DNA of 62,317 nucleotides from an uncultured Oscillospiraceae bacterium (lineage in GTDB: Bacteria; Bacillota; Clostridia; Oscillospirales; Oscillospiraceae): assembly GCA_944385365.1 (NCBI GenBank), contig CALWWW010000012.1, forward strand, positions 1 through 62,317, read 5' to 3'. Shown here piece after piece: positions 7,693-16,747 of the stretch. The notes beneath the pieces are model-generated. The model saw only the letters and a list, made by a program, of their open reading frames with translations, ran no database searches and had not been told where the DNA came from. A program made the position numbers and the translations under genes. Every line of letters starts with the position of its first letter. The first letter of the stretch is position 1.

Positions 7693-8907
7693 TCAAACGA
7701 TATTATGCAATGCCGCGCCGCGAACCTCGTCGGCAGCCCGGCGCAGATCGGCCATCGTACAGCCCTCCAGGATTTTACCGTAGAACTGCTCCACCAATGC
7801 CGCAAAAGGATGGTCTGTCGGCAGTTGGGAAACCTCATTCAAAACCTTACGGCAGGCATCCGCCGACTGTTCCCAGCCCGCCTCCTGCACATACCGCCGC
7901 ACACCGGCGGCAGCGCCTACAGCCATATAGGCCGGGACCACATCCATTTCCACGGCCAGCTTGGCCGCACCCACCAGGCGGTCCTCCGGCGACAGCTTCC
8001 GGCCCGGATCGCCGCCCACTCTGGCGCAGGTATCGCCCAGGGCCCGATTGGTAAACCGCCGCAGCAAATCCATTTTATGGAGCATCAGCTGGTCCATGGG
8101 GACTTCATACCGCTTGGACAGGGCCAGCAAACTCTCGTCCATGGCCCCCTCCGTGAGAATGCGGATTTCCGGCTCGTCGATGGCCTGCCAGATATAGGGC
8201 AGCCCCAGCAGATCACCCAAATAGGCACAGGTGGCGTGGCCCATATTATGGAGGTACAGCTTCCGCTTGATGTAGAAGTCAAAGGGCGCAAACGGCACCA
8301 TGCCCGGCAGCTCCGGCGGCTGTCCCTTGAACGCGGCCCCGTCCACCGGCAGATAGCCGTAACGCTCCACGCAGACCCGCAGCGGGTCGCCGTCCTTCAT
8401 TTCCTCCGTCTGCACCGGCACCATGCGGCCAATGGAAGCCTCCACCAGGCCCACCGTTTCGTCGAACTTCCGGCACTCCTCCTCCGTCAGCTGTTCCTTA
8501 AGCATCCGCTCCAGAATCAGATTGGCATCCATGAGGTTTTCACAGATGATGATATTCAACGGCGCGTCGGTACGCTGCCAGCGCTTACGCAAGCCCGCCA
8601 CGATATTGCCCACGATAAACTTGAGGATTCTCGCGCCCACGGCTGTCGCCATAATGTCACAGTTGGCAATGGCTTCGGCGGCGGCCTCCTGGTCGTTGCC
8701 GTTGACCGCCGTCACCGGCGAGACCATCACATCCTCGTGGCCCTGGCTGGACACATAACGGACCGGATACGCGCCCCGCTGCTGCAAGCCCTCCACCACC
8801 GGCTCAGCCACATCGATAAAGGTGACGGCGCAGCCTGCCTGGCTGAACAGCGCACCGATAAACCCGCGGCCAATGTTGCCGCCGCCATACATAACCGCCT
8901 GTTTCAT
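7693..8907 (-). CDS. mtlD: Mannitol-1-phosphate 5-dehydrogenase-like polyol-phosphate dehydrogenase
   Basis: A 404-aa member of the polyol-specific long-chain dehydrogenase family, predicted to interconvert a sugar-alcohol phosphate and a ketose phosphate with NAD(H); mannitol-1-phosphate/fructose-6-phosphate is the classic pair. The N-terminal dinucleotide fold has YGGGNIGRGF at residues 7-16. The catalytic signature K-x4-N-x2-H is present as Lys216, Asn221 and His224. It is translationally coupled to the upstream PfkB kinase gene (4-bp ATGA overlap, with the GGAGGG site inside the kinase gene), so the kinase and the dehydrogenase probably act on the same phosphosugar pool. No PTS mannitol gene is nearby, so mannitol itself may not be the substrate. 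Confidence 0.85.
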   Translation of the reverse strand: MKQAVMYGGGNIGRGFIGALFSQAGCAVTFIDVAEPVVEGLQQRGAYPVRYVSSQGHEDVMVSPVTAVNGNDQEAAAEAIANCDIMATAVGARILKFIVGNIVAGLRKRWQRTDAPLNIIICENLMDANLILERMLKEQLTEEECRKFDETVGLVEASIGRMVPVQTEEMKDGDPLRVCVERYGYLPVDGAAFKGQPPELPGMVPFAPFDFYIKRKLYLHNMGHATCAYLGDLLGLPYIWQAIDEPEIRILTEGAMDESLLALSKRYEVPMDQLMLHKMDLLRRFTNRALGDTCARVGGDPGRKLSPEDRLVGAAKLAVEMDVVPAYMAVGAAAGVRRYVQEAGWEQSADACRKVLNEVSQLPTDHPFAALVEQFYGKILEGCTMADLRRAADEVRGAALHNIV

Positions 8908-9917
8908 TCTGCGTTCCCTCCGTACTGCTCATACAGTTTCATGACCTCTTCCACCGTGCCCACGCCGTCGGACGCGCCGGGACGGCTCAAAGACGCCGCC
9001 GCCGTGCAGGCGGCCAGCTTCAGCGCTGCGTCCAGCTCCATCCCCGTCTCCGCACCGTACAGGATGCCGGAGCAGAAAGCGTCGCCCGCGCCCACGGTGC
9101 CCTGAATATAACCCTTGGGCAGCGTCAGACTGGGAACCCGATGGAACGTTCCCGCCGCGTCCAGGGCGCAGCCCATCTCCGGGCAGTGGATGACAGCCCA
9201 GGTGGACACGCCCAGGTCGAAGAGGGCACGCAGCGCCGTTTCCATATTCTCCGGGTGAAGCGTTCCGGCATCGTCCCGCAGCACCACACCGGTGGTCTGC
9301 TGGGCTTCCAGCTCATTGATGATGCAGTAATCGGTATACCGCAGAGCCGGGGTCACCAGACGGCGGAACCGGTCACCGGCCTCGCTGACCACGTCAATGG
9401 AGGTCTTGAACCCCCGCTGCTGGGCCCCATGGAGCAGCCGCGCCATGGCGGTGCCGTATTCCGGGTCCTCCCGGTCCAGGGCGGGCAGCAGCAGAATATA
9501 GCCGATGTGGAACAGGTCCACGTCCAGCTTATCCCAGTCGATGTACGTCTCGTCATACTGGGCATTGGCCCCGGCGTACTGGAAGAAGGTCCGCTCCTTC
9601 GTCTGGTTGTTGCTCATGACCGCCGTAAAGGAGGTCCGGCCCGTGCGGCGAATCATGGACAGGTCGATGTTCTTGTACTTGCCGAACTCCTCCATGACCA
9701 GCTCCCCCTCAGGGTCATGGCCCACCGCGCCGGACGCCACCAGATGGAGCGTCGGGTCCAGCCGGGCCAGGTCCACCACCGTATTGCAGACCGCGCCGCC
9801 GGTGGTATGACAGATGCCCTCGGTGATATGGGTCAGCTCGCTCTGCCGGGGCCACGTCTCAATGGGATAGGTGATGTCCACCAGAATGTTTCCCGCGCAG
9901 CAGATGCCCTTCTTCAC
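8904..9917 (-). CDS. PfkB-family carbohydrate kinase (cassette A)
   Basis: A 337-aa ribokinase-fold sugar kinase that transfers phosphate from ATP to a hydroxyl of an imported or isomerised sugar. The anion-hole/catalytic motif GAGDAF is at residues 276-281 (Asp279), and the N-terminal region KKGICCAGNILVD fits the family. Start is GTG with AAAGGGTG upstream. It is a close paralogue of the cassette B kinase at 33006-34010, sharing long identical stretches such as the SIDVVSE and RFRRLVTPALRYTDYC segments. With the lyxose isomerase of this cassette, plausible substrates are D-xylulose or D-fructose; that is inference. It is transcribed with the mtlD-like gene from a promoter bracketed by operators. 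Confidence 0.88.
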   Translation of the reverse strand: MKKGICCAGNILVDITYPIETWPRQSELTHITEGICHTTGGAVCNTVVDLARLDPTLHLVASGAVGHDPEGELVMEEFGKYKNIDLSMIRRTGRTSFTAVMSNNQTKERTFFQYAGANAQYDETYIDWDKLDVDLFHIGYILLLPALDREDPEYGTAMARLLHGAQQRGFKTSIDVVSEAGDRFRRLVTPALRYTDYCIINELEAQQTTGVVLRDDAGTLHPENMETALRALFDLGVSTWAVIHCPEMGCALDAAGTFHRVPSLTLPKGYIQGTVGAGDAFCSGILYGAETGMELDAALKLAACTAAASLSRPGASDGVGTVEEVMKLYEQYGGNAE

Positions 9918-9962
9918 ATTGACTCACCCTTTCCGGCGGAATCGCTGGTTCCAGCGCCGCCA

Positions 9963-9982
9963 TTTATAAATTGATTTTAAAA
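9963..9982. promoter_or_regulatory. Downstream operator, probable ROK site O1
   Basis: A 20-bp near-palindrome reading TTTATAAATTGATTTTAAAA, 14 of 20 positions symmetric. It lies just after the -10 of the kinase promoter. It matches 10058-10077 at 18 of 20 positions, and a related copy lies at 20361-20380. Confidence 0.55.
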
Positions 9983-10010
9983 TATCATCGTATTTTATCT
10001 GTATATTTCC

Positions 10011-10039
10011 ATTGTATCACAGGATTTTACAGACTTCAA
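10011..10039 (-). promoter_or_regulatory. Sigma-A promoter of the PfkB-mtlD operon
   Basis: Reading leftward: TTGAAG (10039-10034), a 17-bp spacer and TACAAT (10016-10011), with TGA before the -10. It is flanked on both sides by copies of the same 20-bp operator. Confidence 0.75.
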
Positions 10040-10057
10040 CGGAGCAAATCGCACAGA

Positions 10058-10077
10058 TTTATAAGTTGATTTTAAGA
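10058..10077. promoter_or_regulatory. Upstream operator, probable ROK site O2
   Basis: TTTATAAGTTGATTTTAAGA, nearly identical to 9963-9982. Centre-to-centre distance is 95 bp, close to nine helical turns. It overlaps the stop codon of the ROK gene. Confidence 0.55.
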
Positions 10078-11328
10078 ATTTAGCACAACTGTCCCGTCTC
10101 CGTCGGCGGACAAGCCGCCGCACCGGCACAGGACCGTCTCCTCCAGAAAGGCGTCCATGGCCAGCGTCACGCCGCCCTTGACAAAGGCCCGGTCACCGAA
10201 GGCCGTCAGCTCCACCGCCACCGTGCGGCCGTGAGGCGGATAGGGAGTCCGACGGACCTGCTCCCGGATAGCATCGGCAAAGCCTGCCTGAAAGGCCATG
10301 GGGCCGGACAGAACGATGATTTCCGGGCTGATGGTATTGATGATGTTCCGCAAGGCCATGGCCACATAGGCCGCGGCCTCCTCCACCACCCAGCAGCAGA
10401 CGGGTTCCCCCTGCCGGGCCAGATCGAAGAGCTGTTCCAGCGTCAGGTCCGGCTCCTGGGACGCGGCCCGCGGGTCCAGCGTCATGCGCCACCGCCGCCG
10501 GACCTGTTCCACCAGCACGTCGCCGGAGACCACCGTCTCCAGACAGCCATATCCGCCGCAGGCACAGGGTGCGCCGCCGGTTACAACGGTGGTATGGCCG
10601 ATTTCACCGGCCCCGTCGCAGAAGCCCCGCAGGACCCGGCCGCCATAGACGCAGCCGCCGCCGATACCGCGGGTGAACAGGCCCAGCATATAGGACGTCT
10701 CCCGCCCGGCGGAGACGCCGTAGAGGGATTCCGCCAGCGCCGCCGCGTTGGTCTCCCGGTCGCAGCAGACGGGTATCTGCAGCCGCTGGGAGAGAATGGC
10801 GCAGATGGGCACATTTTTCCACAGGGGCATGTTGGGGGGGCTGCGCAGAACACCGGCTTTGGAATCCAGGGGCCCCGGCAGGGCCATGCCCATGCCCAGG
10901 ACCCGCTCCAGGGGCACCCGCTGGTCCGCCAGCAGCGAGCGGATCACCGTTTCCAGCTCCTGCAAGGTCTCCTCCACGCCCCGCTGGGCGTCGAAGTCCA
11001 TGGTCCGCACCGCCTGGATTTCCCCGCGGAAATCGGCCAGCCCCACCACCAGACTACAGTTGTTCATCTCCACGCCCAGGCTGTAAAAGGCGCTGGGGTT
11101 GACGTCCACCATGACAGCCCGGCGGCCCAGGGCTCCGGTGCTGTCGTGTCCCGCCTGACAGAGAATTCCGGCCTCCACCAGATCATTGGACAGATTGGTG
11201 ACCGTGGCCACGGTCAGGCCCAGCTGCTCGGCCAGGGCCGTCCGGGAGATGGGGCCCCGGCGCTGTACCGTCCGGACCACCTGCATCAGGTTAAAGCGTT
11301 TCATGACGCCGCTGTTGATTTTCCGCAT
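10072..11328 (-). CDS. ROK family transcriptional repressor (cassette A)
   Basis: A 418-aa NagC/XylR-type regulator. An N-terminal winged helix (about residues 10-70, with SRTALAEQLGLTVATVTNLS) binds DNA. A ROK sugar-kinase fold follows, carrying GxGGGCVYGG and the zinc site CACGGYGCLE. Such proteins release DNA when a sugar or sugar phosphate binds. The MRKINSG start at 11328 has AAGGCAGG upstream. It is encoded just before the kinase/dehydrogenase operon, whose promoter is bracketed by two matching 20-bp near-palindromes, so it is the obvious candidate repressor of that operon. Confidence 0.9.
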   Translation of the reverse strand: MRKINSGVMKRFNLMQVVRTVQRRGPISRTALAEQLGLTVATVTNLSNDLVEAGILCQAGHDSTGALGRRAVMVDVNPSAFYSLGVEMNNCSLVVGLADFRGEIQAVRTMDFDAQRGVEETLQELETVIRSLLADQRVPLERVLGMGMALPGPLDSKAGVLRSPPNMPLWKNVPICAILSQRLQIPVCCDRETNAAALAESLYGVSAGRETSYMLGLFTRGIGGGCVYGGRVLRGFCDGAGEIGHTTVVTGGAPCACGGYGCLETVVSGDVLVEQVRRRWRMTLDPRAASQEPDLTLEQLFDLARQGEPVCCWVVEEAAAYVAMALRNIINTISPEIIVLSGPMAFQAGFADAIREQVRRTPYPPHGRTVAVELTAFGDRAFVKGGVTLAMDAFLEETVLCRCGGLSADGDGTVVLNS

Positions 11329-11366
11329 GGGGTGTTACCTGCCTTCCTGCCGTTCCAGTTGCTTCC

Positions 11367-11395
11367 ATGATAGCACGGAATGGGTCCCGTGGCAA
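11367..11395 (-). promoter_or_regulatory. Sigma-A promoter of the ROK gene
   Basis: Leftward TTGCCA (11395-11390), 17-bp spacer, TATCAT (11372-11367). It lies between the end of the binding-protein gene and the ROK gene, giving the repressor its own transcription. Confidence 0.65.
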
Positions 11396-11404
11396 CGGGT
11401 TGTC

Positions 11405-12715
11405 CTATTGCTGCAAGTAGGCGTCCACCTCATGCTGTAGAATCTTCATCTCACTGTCCACCACGTTGTCGGCATCCAGCAATGCGCTGATTTTACTGTT
11501 GGCCAGGGACATGGCCTGTTCGTACTTCTTGAATTGGGGTTCGATGCAGCCCTCTTCAATGACGCGGCTCAGCAATGCGCCGCTGATGACCCGGTCGCCC
11601 TCGTCCATGTCCTCCAGCAAGATGGCCTCCACCTGCCGGGAACCGGTGACGGATTTCAGCACCGAAGCCCCCTGCGACTGGCGGAATATCTCCGTCTGGA
11701 TGGTGGGGTCACAGGTCAGCAGCTTCAAAAACTCCCAGGCCAGCTGTTCCTGCCGGGTGTTGGCGCTGATGCCCATGAGCAGCGTATCCACCTGGGAGAT
11801 GTTGTCGCCCTGGCTGCCAGCGGGCATGGTGATGCAGTCCCACTGGAAATTGCTGTACCGCTTGATTTTATAGGGGTACGTCTTATACGTTCGGTATTCT
11901 GCAAAGGTCAGCGGCATAAAGGCCACTTTACCAGCATTGAAATCCTCCTGGGTCACGGTCTGGCCCTGGTACAGCTCCTGAATCTGGGCGATGAACTTCA
12001 CCGCCTGGACCGTCTTTTCGTCGCCGAAATAGCTCTGGGTGCCGCCCTGGTTGAACAGGTCCGCGCCGTTGCTGTGGGCCGCTTCCAGCCAGCCGTAGTT
12101 ATACGTCCCAAACTGGTCCAGGATGCCGTCGCCGTTGATATCCCGTGTGACCTGGCGGCAGATTTGATAAAATTCCTCCCAGGTCCAGTTCTCGTCGGGT
12201 ACCGTGATGCCCTCCTTGTTCAGCAGCGTCTGATTGACAAACATGAGGGTGGGCACCGTCTCATAGGGCAGGGCGTACTGGGTCCCGCCGTACTGGCCCG
12301 ACACAAAAGCGCTGGTAAAATAGGCGCTTTCGTCAAAACTCTTGTCCCGCTCCATCAGGGGCCCCAGGTCCTTGAGGATGCCCATGGAGGTAAACTGGTG
12401 AAAATCGGAGCCCAGGACCATAAATACGTCGGGGGTCTCGTTGCGCAGGAGCTTCCGGGAGAACCACTCGGAATAATCATCCTTGTCCACGCCGCTGTAA
12501 TAGTGGATGCGGACGCCGGGATGCTCCGCCTCAAAGGTCTCAATGGCCTGGTCGATGATGGTGAAGCTGTTGGCGTTGGCCACGTCCCAATAGCTGCCGG
12601 TGAACATGCCGAATTCCAGCACCACTTCCCGGTCCGCACTGGCGTAGGCCGCGCCGCTGGCCACCACGGCCAGCACCGCCGCCCCCAGGAGCACGCCGAT
12701 CCATTTTCGTTTCAT
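11405..12715 (-). CDS. Family 1 extracellular solute-binding protein linked to a two-component system
   Basis: A 436-aa secreted protein of the maltose-binding-protein type. It has an N-terminal signal sequence (KRKWIGVLLGAAVLAVVASG) but no lipobox cysteine; cleavage near AYA-SA is likely, or it may stay as a membrane anchor. The mature fold shows VVLEFGMFTGSYWD, ETPDVFMVLGSDFHQF and WTWEEFYQICRQ segments typical of sugar binding proteins. No MalF/MalG permeases occur nearby. It is the last gene of an operon directly behind the response regulator, with its GAGGGGG ribosome site overlapping the regulator stop codon. It may therefore be a sensing accessory, or work with permeases encoded elsewhere. 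Confidence 0.88.
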   Translation of the reverse strand: MKRKWIGVLLGAAVLAVVASGAAYASADREVVLEFGMFTGSYWDVANANSFTIIDQAIETFEAEHPGVRIHYYSGVDKDDYSEWFSRKLLRNETPDVFMVLGSDFHQFTSMGILKDLGPLMERDKSFDESAYFTSAFVSGQYGGTQYALPYETVPTLMFVNQTLLNKEGITVPDENWTWEEFYQICRQVTRDINGDGILDQFGTYNYGWLEAAHSNGADLFNQGGTQSYFGDEKTVQAVKFIAQIQELYQGQTVTQEDFNAGKVAFMPLTFAEYRTYKTYPYKIKRYSNFQWDCITMPAGSQGDNISQVDTLLMGISANTRQEQLAWEFLKLLTCDPTIQTEIFRQSQGASVLKSVTGSRQVEAILLEDMDEGDRVISGALLSRVIEEGCIEPQFKKYEQAMSLANSKISALLDADNVVDSEMKILQHEVDAYLQQ

Positions 12716-12726
12716 CCGCTTCCCCC

Positions 12727-13395
12727 TCAGTCCAGATTCCGCTGGGACGCATGGCTCTGGACGGCCCAGATGGCCAGCTGGGTCCGGTCCCGCAGCTCCA
12801 GCTTGTTGAGGATGGAGCTGAGATAGTTGCGCACCGTGCCGTCAGACAGGCGCATAACCTCGGCAATCTCCTTGTTGGTGGCGCCCCGCTCTACCTGGGC
12901 GATGATCTTCCACTCGGTTTTTGTCAGCTCCTCCACGGCACGGGTCCCCACGGGGATGGTGTAGTCGGCCTGGGCCATATGGGAAAAGAATTTCAGCACC
13001 TTGGTGGCAATGTCCGGATTGATCATGGCCCGGCCGCTGTGGACCACCTTGATGGCGTTTTCCAGCTCGTCCATGGATACGCCCTTGAGCAGGTAGCCGC
13101 TGGCGCCATATTTCAAGGCGTTGAACACATACTCGTCGTCGTCAAAGGTGGTCAGAATCACAATTTTGATCTCCGGGTACGTCTCTTTGATGAGCTTGGT
13201 ACACTGGACGCCGTCCATTTTGGGCATCCGAATGTCCATCAAAATCACATCGGGCCGCTGCTGGCGGACGCACTGCATGACCTCCTGGCCGTCGGCAGCC
13301 ACACCGATCACCTGTAAATCCGGCTTGCTGTTGAGGACGATTTCCAGGCTCTGGCGGATCAGTTCCTGGTCGTCGGCGATCAGAATTTTAATCAT
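12727..13395 (-). CDS. NarL/FixJ-type response regulator
   Basis: A 222-aa two-component response regulator. The receiver domain has the acidic pocket ADDQE near the N-terminus and phospho-acceptor Asp54 in LMDIRMP. The C-terminal LuxR-type helix-turn-helix (about residues 155-215) contains ATNKEIAEVMRLSDGTVRNYL. GGAGTG precedes the ATG at 13395, and the gene overlaps the kinase gene by 8 bp. It is probably phosphorylated by the adjacent kinase and likely controls the transporter operon. An inverted repeat at 19511-19524 before that operon is a candidate site. Confidence 0.95.
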   Translation of the reverse strand: MIKILIADDQELIRQSLEIVLNSKPDLQVIGVAADGQEVMQCVRQQRPDVILMDIRMPKMDGVQCTKLIKETYPEIKIVILTTFDDDEYVFNALKYGASGYLLKGVSMDELENAIKVVHSGRAMINPDIATKVLKFFSHMAQADYTIPVGTRAVEELTKTEWKIIAQVERGATNKEIAEVMRLSDGTVRNYLSSILNKLELRDRTQLAIWAVQSHASQRNLD

Positions 13396-14716
13396 ACGTT
13401 TCACTCCATCGGATGGGGATGCGGGCCGTGACGGTGAAACCGTCGGAGCCATCGAAGGTCACAGTCCCCTGCAACATTTCAATCCGTTCTTTCATGTGCC
13501 GTGTGCCGAAACCGTTTTTGATCTCCGCAGCGCCCACGCCGTTGTCGTGGATCACCAGCAGTACCTCCTGTTCCCGGCGGCTGAGGGTGATCCAGATTTC
13601 CTTGGCATGGCCGTGGCGGACGGCGTTGGTGATGCCCTCCTGGATGACGCGGTAAATGGCGTTTTCCTCGTCGGCGTCGAATTGCAGCCGTTCCTGGTCG
13701 GTCTGGAAGTGAATCTGCACATCGGAAATCTGGCTCATGGCCTGGACCATCTCCTGGATGGCCTGCAGCAGATTCAGCCGTTCCAAAGCGTCGGGCCGCA
13801 GCTCGTTGACCGACCGGCGCACATCCTTGATGCCCTCGCGGCTGACCTTGGACAGCAGCTCCAGCTGCTTTTTCGTCTGCTCCGGCGACACCTCCACCAG
13901 GGCCAGACAGGCGTCCAGGCCCGCGGTGATGCCCGTCAACGTGTGGCCCAGGGTATCGTGAATCTCCCGGGCCAGCCGGTTGCGCTCCCGTGTCTGGGCC
14001 ATGCGCTCGGACATGTCGGCATATTGGAGCAGCTGCTGATTGGCCGATTGCAGCTCCTCATAGAGCTGGTTGACCTTCTCAATGGTGCCCCGCTGCCAGT
14101 CGATGACGCAGATACAATAGACGACGAACAGGACAATATTCAGGGAGTTCAGCACATTATAAATCCCAAACAGATACTGCTGGGCGTCGGCTGTATAGTA
14201 TTGGATATAATCCGACACCCGATACAGGGGCAGATAGGTGGACAGCAGATTGTAATCGGCCAGCAGATAGCCGCAGATGGCCAGCGCCGCCACCAGCAGT
14301 TTGGCCTTGCCGTCCCGGACGTTGGCCACCACATTGGCAAAGACCAGCAGCACCAGACCGTTATAGTTGAAATCCAGCCGGTAGATCAACAGGGTGCAGA
14401 CCACCACATCGATTGCCAGCGTCACCGCCGTCCACGGTCCCTGGTGGTGCTCCAGCCACAGAATCCGGGCCACAAAGGTCACCACCAGAATGCCCATGAG
14501 CACCATGCAGAACAGCAAATCCGCCTTGGGGTCCGCCGGGATGGTCACCACCGTGTCCAGGAAGGTCCGGGCGTTGTACTGGGCGCAGATGCGCTGGGTG
14601 GTGCAGTATACGAAAAAGCAGATGGCAAAGACGGCTGCGCAATTGAGGGCCAGCATGGCCCCCTGGAGCGTCCAGATGCGCCGCTTATTGCTCTCATTCC
14701 CATTCGTTGATCTCAT
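13388..14716 (-). CDS. Membrane sensor histidine kinase, HisKA_3 type
   Basis: A 442-aa kinase with about six N-terminal membrane helices (residues 15-230) and only short external loops. A signalling helix leads to the dimerisation box REIHDTLGHTLTG with the phospho-accepting His, and a HATPase domain has NAVRHGHA and DNGVG. The start at 14716 has TTTGGAG in front and overlaps the end of the upstream binding-protein gene by 23 bp, meaning tight coupling. With almost no extracellular sensor domain of its own, it probably senses through the lipoprotein made by the preceding gene, as in clostridial XylFII-LytS-type systems; that is inference. Confidence 0.92.
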   Translation of the reverse strand: MRSTNGNESNKRRIWTLQGAMLALNCAAVFAICFFVYCTTQRICAQYNARTFLDTVVTIPADPKADLLFCMVLMGILVVTFVARILWLEHHQGPWTAVTLAIDVVVCTLLIYRLDFNYNGLVLLVFANVVANVRDGKAKLLVAALAICGYLLADYNLLSTYLPLYRVSDYIQYYTADAQQYLFGIYNVLNSLNIVLFVVYCICVIDWQRGTIEKVNQLYEELQSANQQLLQYADMSERMAQTRERNRLAREIHDTLGHTLTGITAGLDACLALVEVSPEQTKKQLELLSKVSREGIKDVRRSVNELRPDALERLNLLQAIQEMVQAMSQISDVQIHFQTDQERLQFDADEENAIYRVIQEGITNAVRHGHAKEIWITLSRREQEVLLVIHDNGVGAAEIKNGFGTRHMKERIEMLQGTVTFDGSDGFTVTARIPIRWSETYD

Positions 14717-15650
14717 AATACTCCAAATTATCCTCTGTGATGAGATGTGGTTCAATGCTGATATACGGTTCCACGGTCTGGCCGTCCAGATAGGCATAGG
14801 CCGTCTCCGCCGCCACCCGGCCAATGGTGCCGGGGCTCTGGGTACTGGTACCGGAGACGTAGCCCAGCTCCAGCATGGCCTTGAAGTCCGGCGAGCCGTC
14901 GATGCCGTAGATCAGAACGCCCTGGTCCTCCAGGCGGTTCTGCTGCAAGGCGGCCAATGCTCCCAGGGCCGACGGGTCGTTGCCGCCCAGAATCACCTCA
15001 TAGCGGAATTCTCCGCCCTCCTGGTCGATGATCTCATTGACCGCGTCGGCGGAAAGCTCAAACTCACCGGCAGAGGTCTCCACATACCGGACCCGGAAAC
15101 CGGGATTGTCGCCGATGGTGTCGAGAAAGCCCTGAATGCGATTGACAATGGACATCTGGACGGGATTGCCCAAAATCAGAATGTCCCCCTCTGTGATCTG
15201 CGTCATCATTTCCTGGGCGCAGAGGACGCCGGCCTGATAGTTGTCGGTTTCCACCACCGACACCACATATTCCGTATCCTGCACCACCGTGTCCACGTTG
15301 ATGACCACCACGCCCGCCTCCCGGCAGGCCTCCAGGGCCGGTGTCACCTCAATCCAGTCCGCCGGGTTGAGAAACAGCACGGAGATTCCCTCGTCGATCA
15401 TCTCGAGAATCTGTTCATTCTGCTTCTGCTGGTCCTGACAGGGGTCCCGGACGATGAGAATGTCGCCGTTGCTCTCCACAACGCTTTCGATGGCGTTGTG
15501 GAGCACATCAAAATAGGGGTTGTTCCGTGTCATATAGGTTGCCCCGAAAATCCGGGGATCGTTTTGATCGGACAGCTCCGTCGTCAGGCTGCATCCCGTC
15601 AGCTGCAACAGGACCAGGGCCAGGGCGGTCCATTTCCAGAATTGCTTCAT
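14694..15650 (-). CDS. Ribose-type periplasmic binding lipoprotein, probable sensory subunit
   Basis: A 318-aa type I periplasmic binding protein with lipobox LTGC near residue 20. It is a paralogue of the transporter binding protein at 18356-19390; compare NNPYFDVLHNAIESVVESNG here with NPFFVALENSIREVVEANG there, and the shared ending LITEDN/LITADN. It is encoded after the permease and overlaps the sensor kinase gene by 23 bp, which argues that it delivers the sugar signal to the kinase rather than to the permease. GGAG precedes MKQFWKW; the longer frame to 15722 lacks a better start. Confidence 0.9.
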   Translation of the reverse strand: MKQFWKWTALALVLLQLTGCSLTTELSDQNDPRIFGATYMTRNNPYFDVLHNAIESVVESNGDILIVRDPCQDQQKQNEQILEMIDEGISVLFLNPADWIEVTPALEACREAGVVVINVDTVVQDTEYVVSVVETDNYQAGVLCAQEMMTQITEGDILILGNPVQMSIVNRIQGFLDTIGDNPGFRVRYVETSAGEFELSADAVNEIIDQEGGEFRYEVILGGNDPSALGALAALQQNRLEDQGVLIYGIDGSPDFKAMLELGYVSGTSTQSPGTIGRVAAETAYAYLDGQTVEPYISIEPHLITEDNLEYYEINEWE

Positions 15651-15730
15651 GCCGTTTGTCTCCATGTGCGGATATAGGGCAAAAGCCCCTCCCGCACCAG
15701 GCGGGAGAGACTGTTGCTCCATAGAAGTCG

Positions 15731-16729
15731 TTATCTGCCGGCCTTTTTGTTCCGCAGGAAGTCCACATAGACCGCCAGCAGAATGACGAGGCCCTTGACG
15801 ATATATTGCCAGTTGGAATCGACGCCCAACAGATTCAGGCCGTTGTTCAGGACGCCGATGATGAGGACACCGATGAGGGTGCCGCCCAGGCGGCCGGAGC
15901 CGCCGCTCATGGACGTACCGCCGACCACAACGGCGGCGATGGCGTCCATTTCGGCGCCGTCACCAGCGGTGGGCTGGCCGGAGTACAGGCGGGAGGCCAC
16001 CACCATGCCGGCGATACCGGCCATGATACCGGTATAAGTATACACCAGGAATTTGACCTTTTCCACGTTGATGCCGGAGAACTTTGCAGCCTGGGCATTG
16101 CCGCCGACAGCGTAGATGTGACGGCCCAGGTGGGTGCGGTTGACGATGAGCACGGCAATGACGAACACAATCAGCATCAGAATGACGGGGACCGGAATGG
16201 GGCCCACGTAACCGGCACCGGGGAACTTGAAGGCGTCGGTCATGCAGCGGATGGGCGCGCCGTTGGTGTAGACCAGGGCGATGCCCTTGGTGATGTTCAT
16301 GGAGGCCAGGGTCACGATGAAGGGAGGAATCTCGGTCTTACTGATGATCAGACCGTTGAACATACCCACCAGACCGCCGACGACGATGCAGGCGGCAAAG
16401 CCGGCCACAGCGGCGATGGCCTGGGCGCCGGCAGTCTCGCCGCCCATGGCGGTGGTGATACCGGCGGCCACGCAGCCCGACAGGGCGATGACCGTACCGA
16501 CGGACAGATCGATGCCGCCGAGGATGATGACCATGGTCATGCCGGTGGCCAGGAACAGGTTGGAGGCGTTCTGGCGCAGGATGTTGAAGATGTTCTTACC
16601 CGTCATAAAGGTGGTACGGGTGGTGGGGAACGCCACCAGGAAAATGCACATTGCCACCAGGGCAATGATGATACCGATGTTGTCTTTCAGATACTTGACA
16701 ACCGGATTCGTGCTTTTGAGTTTGTTCAT
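15731..16729 (-). CDS. Ribose-type ABC transporter permease (cassette A)
   Basis: A 332-aa RbsC/MglC-family permease with eight to ten hydrophobic helices, the GGIDLSVGTVIALSG segment near residue 75 and the cytoplasmic ATPase-contact region AVGGNAQAAKFSGIN. It forms the membrane channel for the sugar captured by the 18356-19390 lipoprotein. AGGAGG precedes the ATG at 16729; the gene follows the ATPase gene by 18 bp. Substrate is a monosaccharide by family, not determined further. Confidence 0.94.
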   Translation of the reverse strand: MNKLKSTNPVVKYLKDNIGIIIALVAMCIFLVAFPTTRTTFMTGKNIFNILRQNASNLFLATGMTMVIILGGIDLSVGTVIALSGCVAAGITTAMGGETAGAQAIAAVAGFAACIVVGGLVGMFNGLIISKTEIPPFIVTLASMNITKGIALVYTNGAPIRCMTDAFKFPGAGYVGPIPVPVILMLIVFVIAVLIVNRTHLGRHIYAVGGNAQAAKFSGINVEKVKFLVYTYTGIMAGIAGMVVASRLYSGQPTAGDGAEMDAIAAVVVGGTSMSGGSGRLGGTLIGVLIIGVLNNGLNLLGVDSNWQYIVKGLVILLAVYVDFLRNKKAGR

Positions 16730-16747
16730 GAATCCAATCCTCCTCAC

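Noticed and set aside
6935-8054. Several open frames of 100-280 codons inside and beside the hairpin element
   Set aside because: They run through palindromes, are Arg/Pro/Ala-rich, overlap on both strands and lack ribosome sites.
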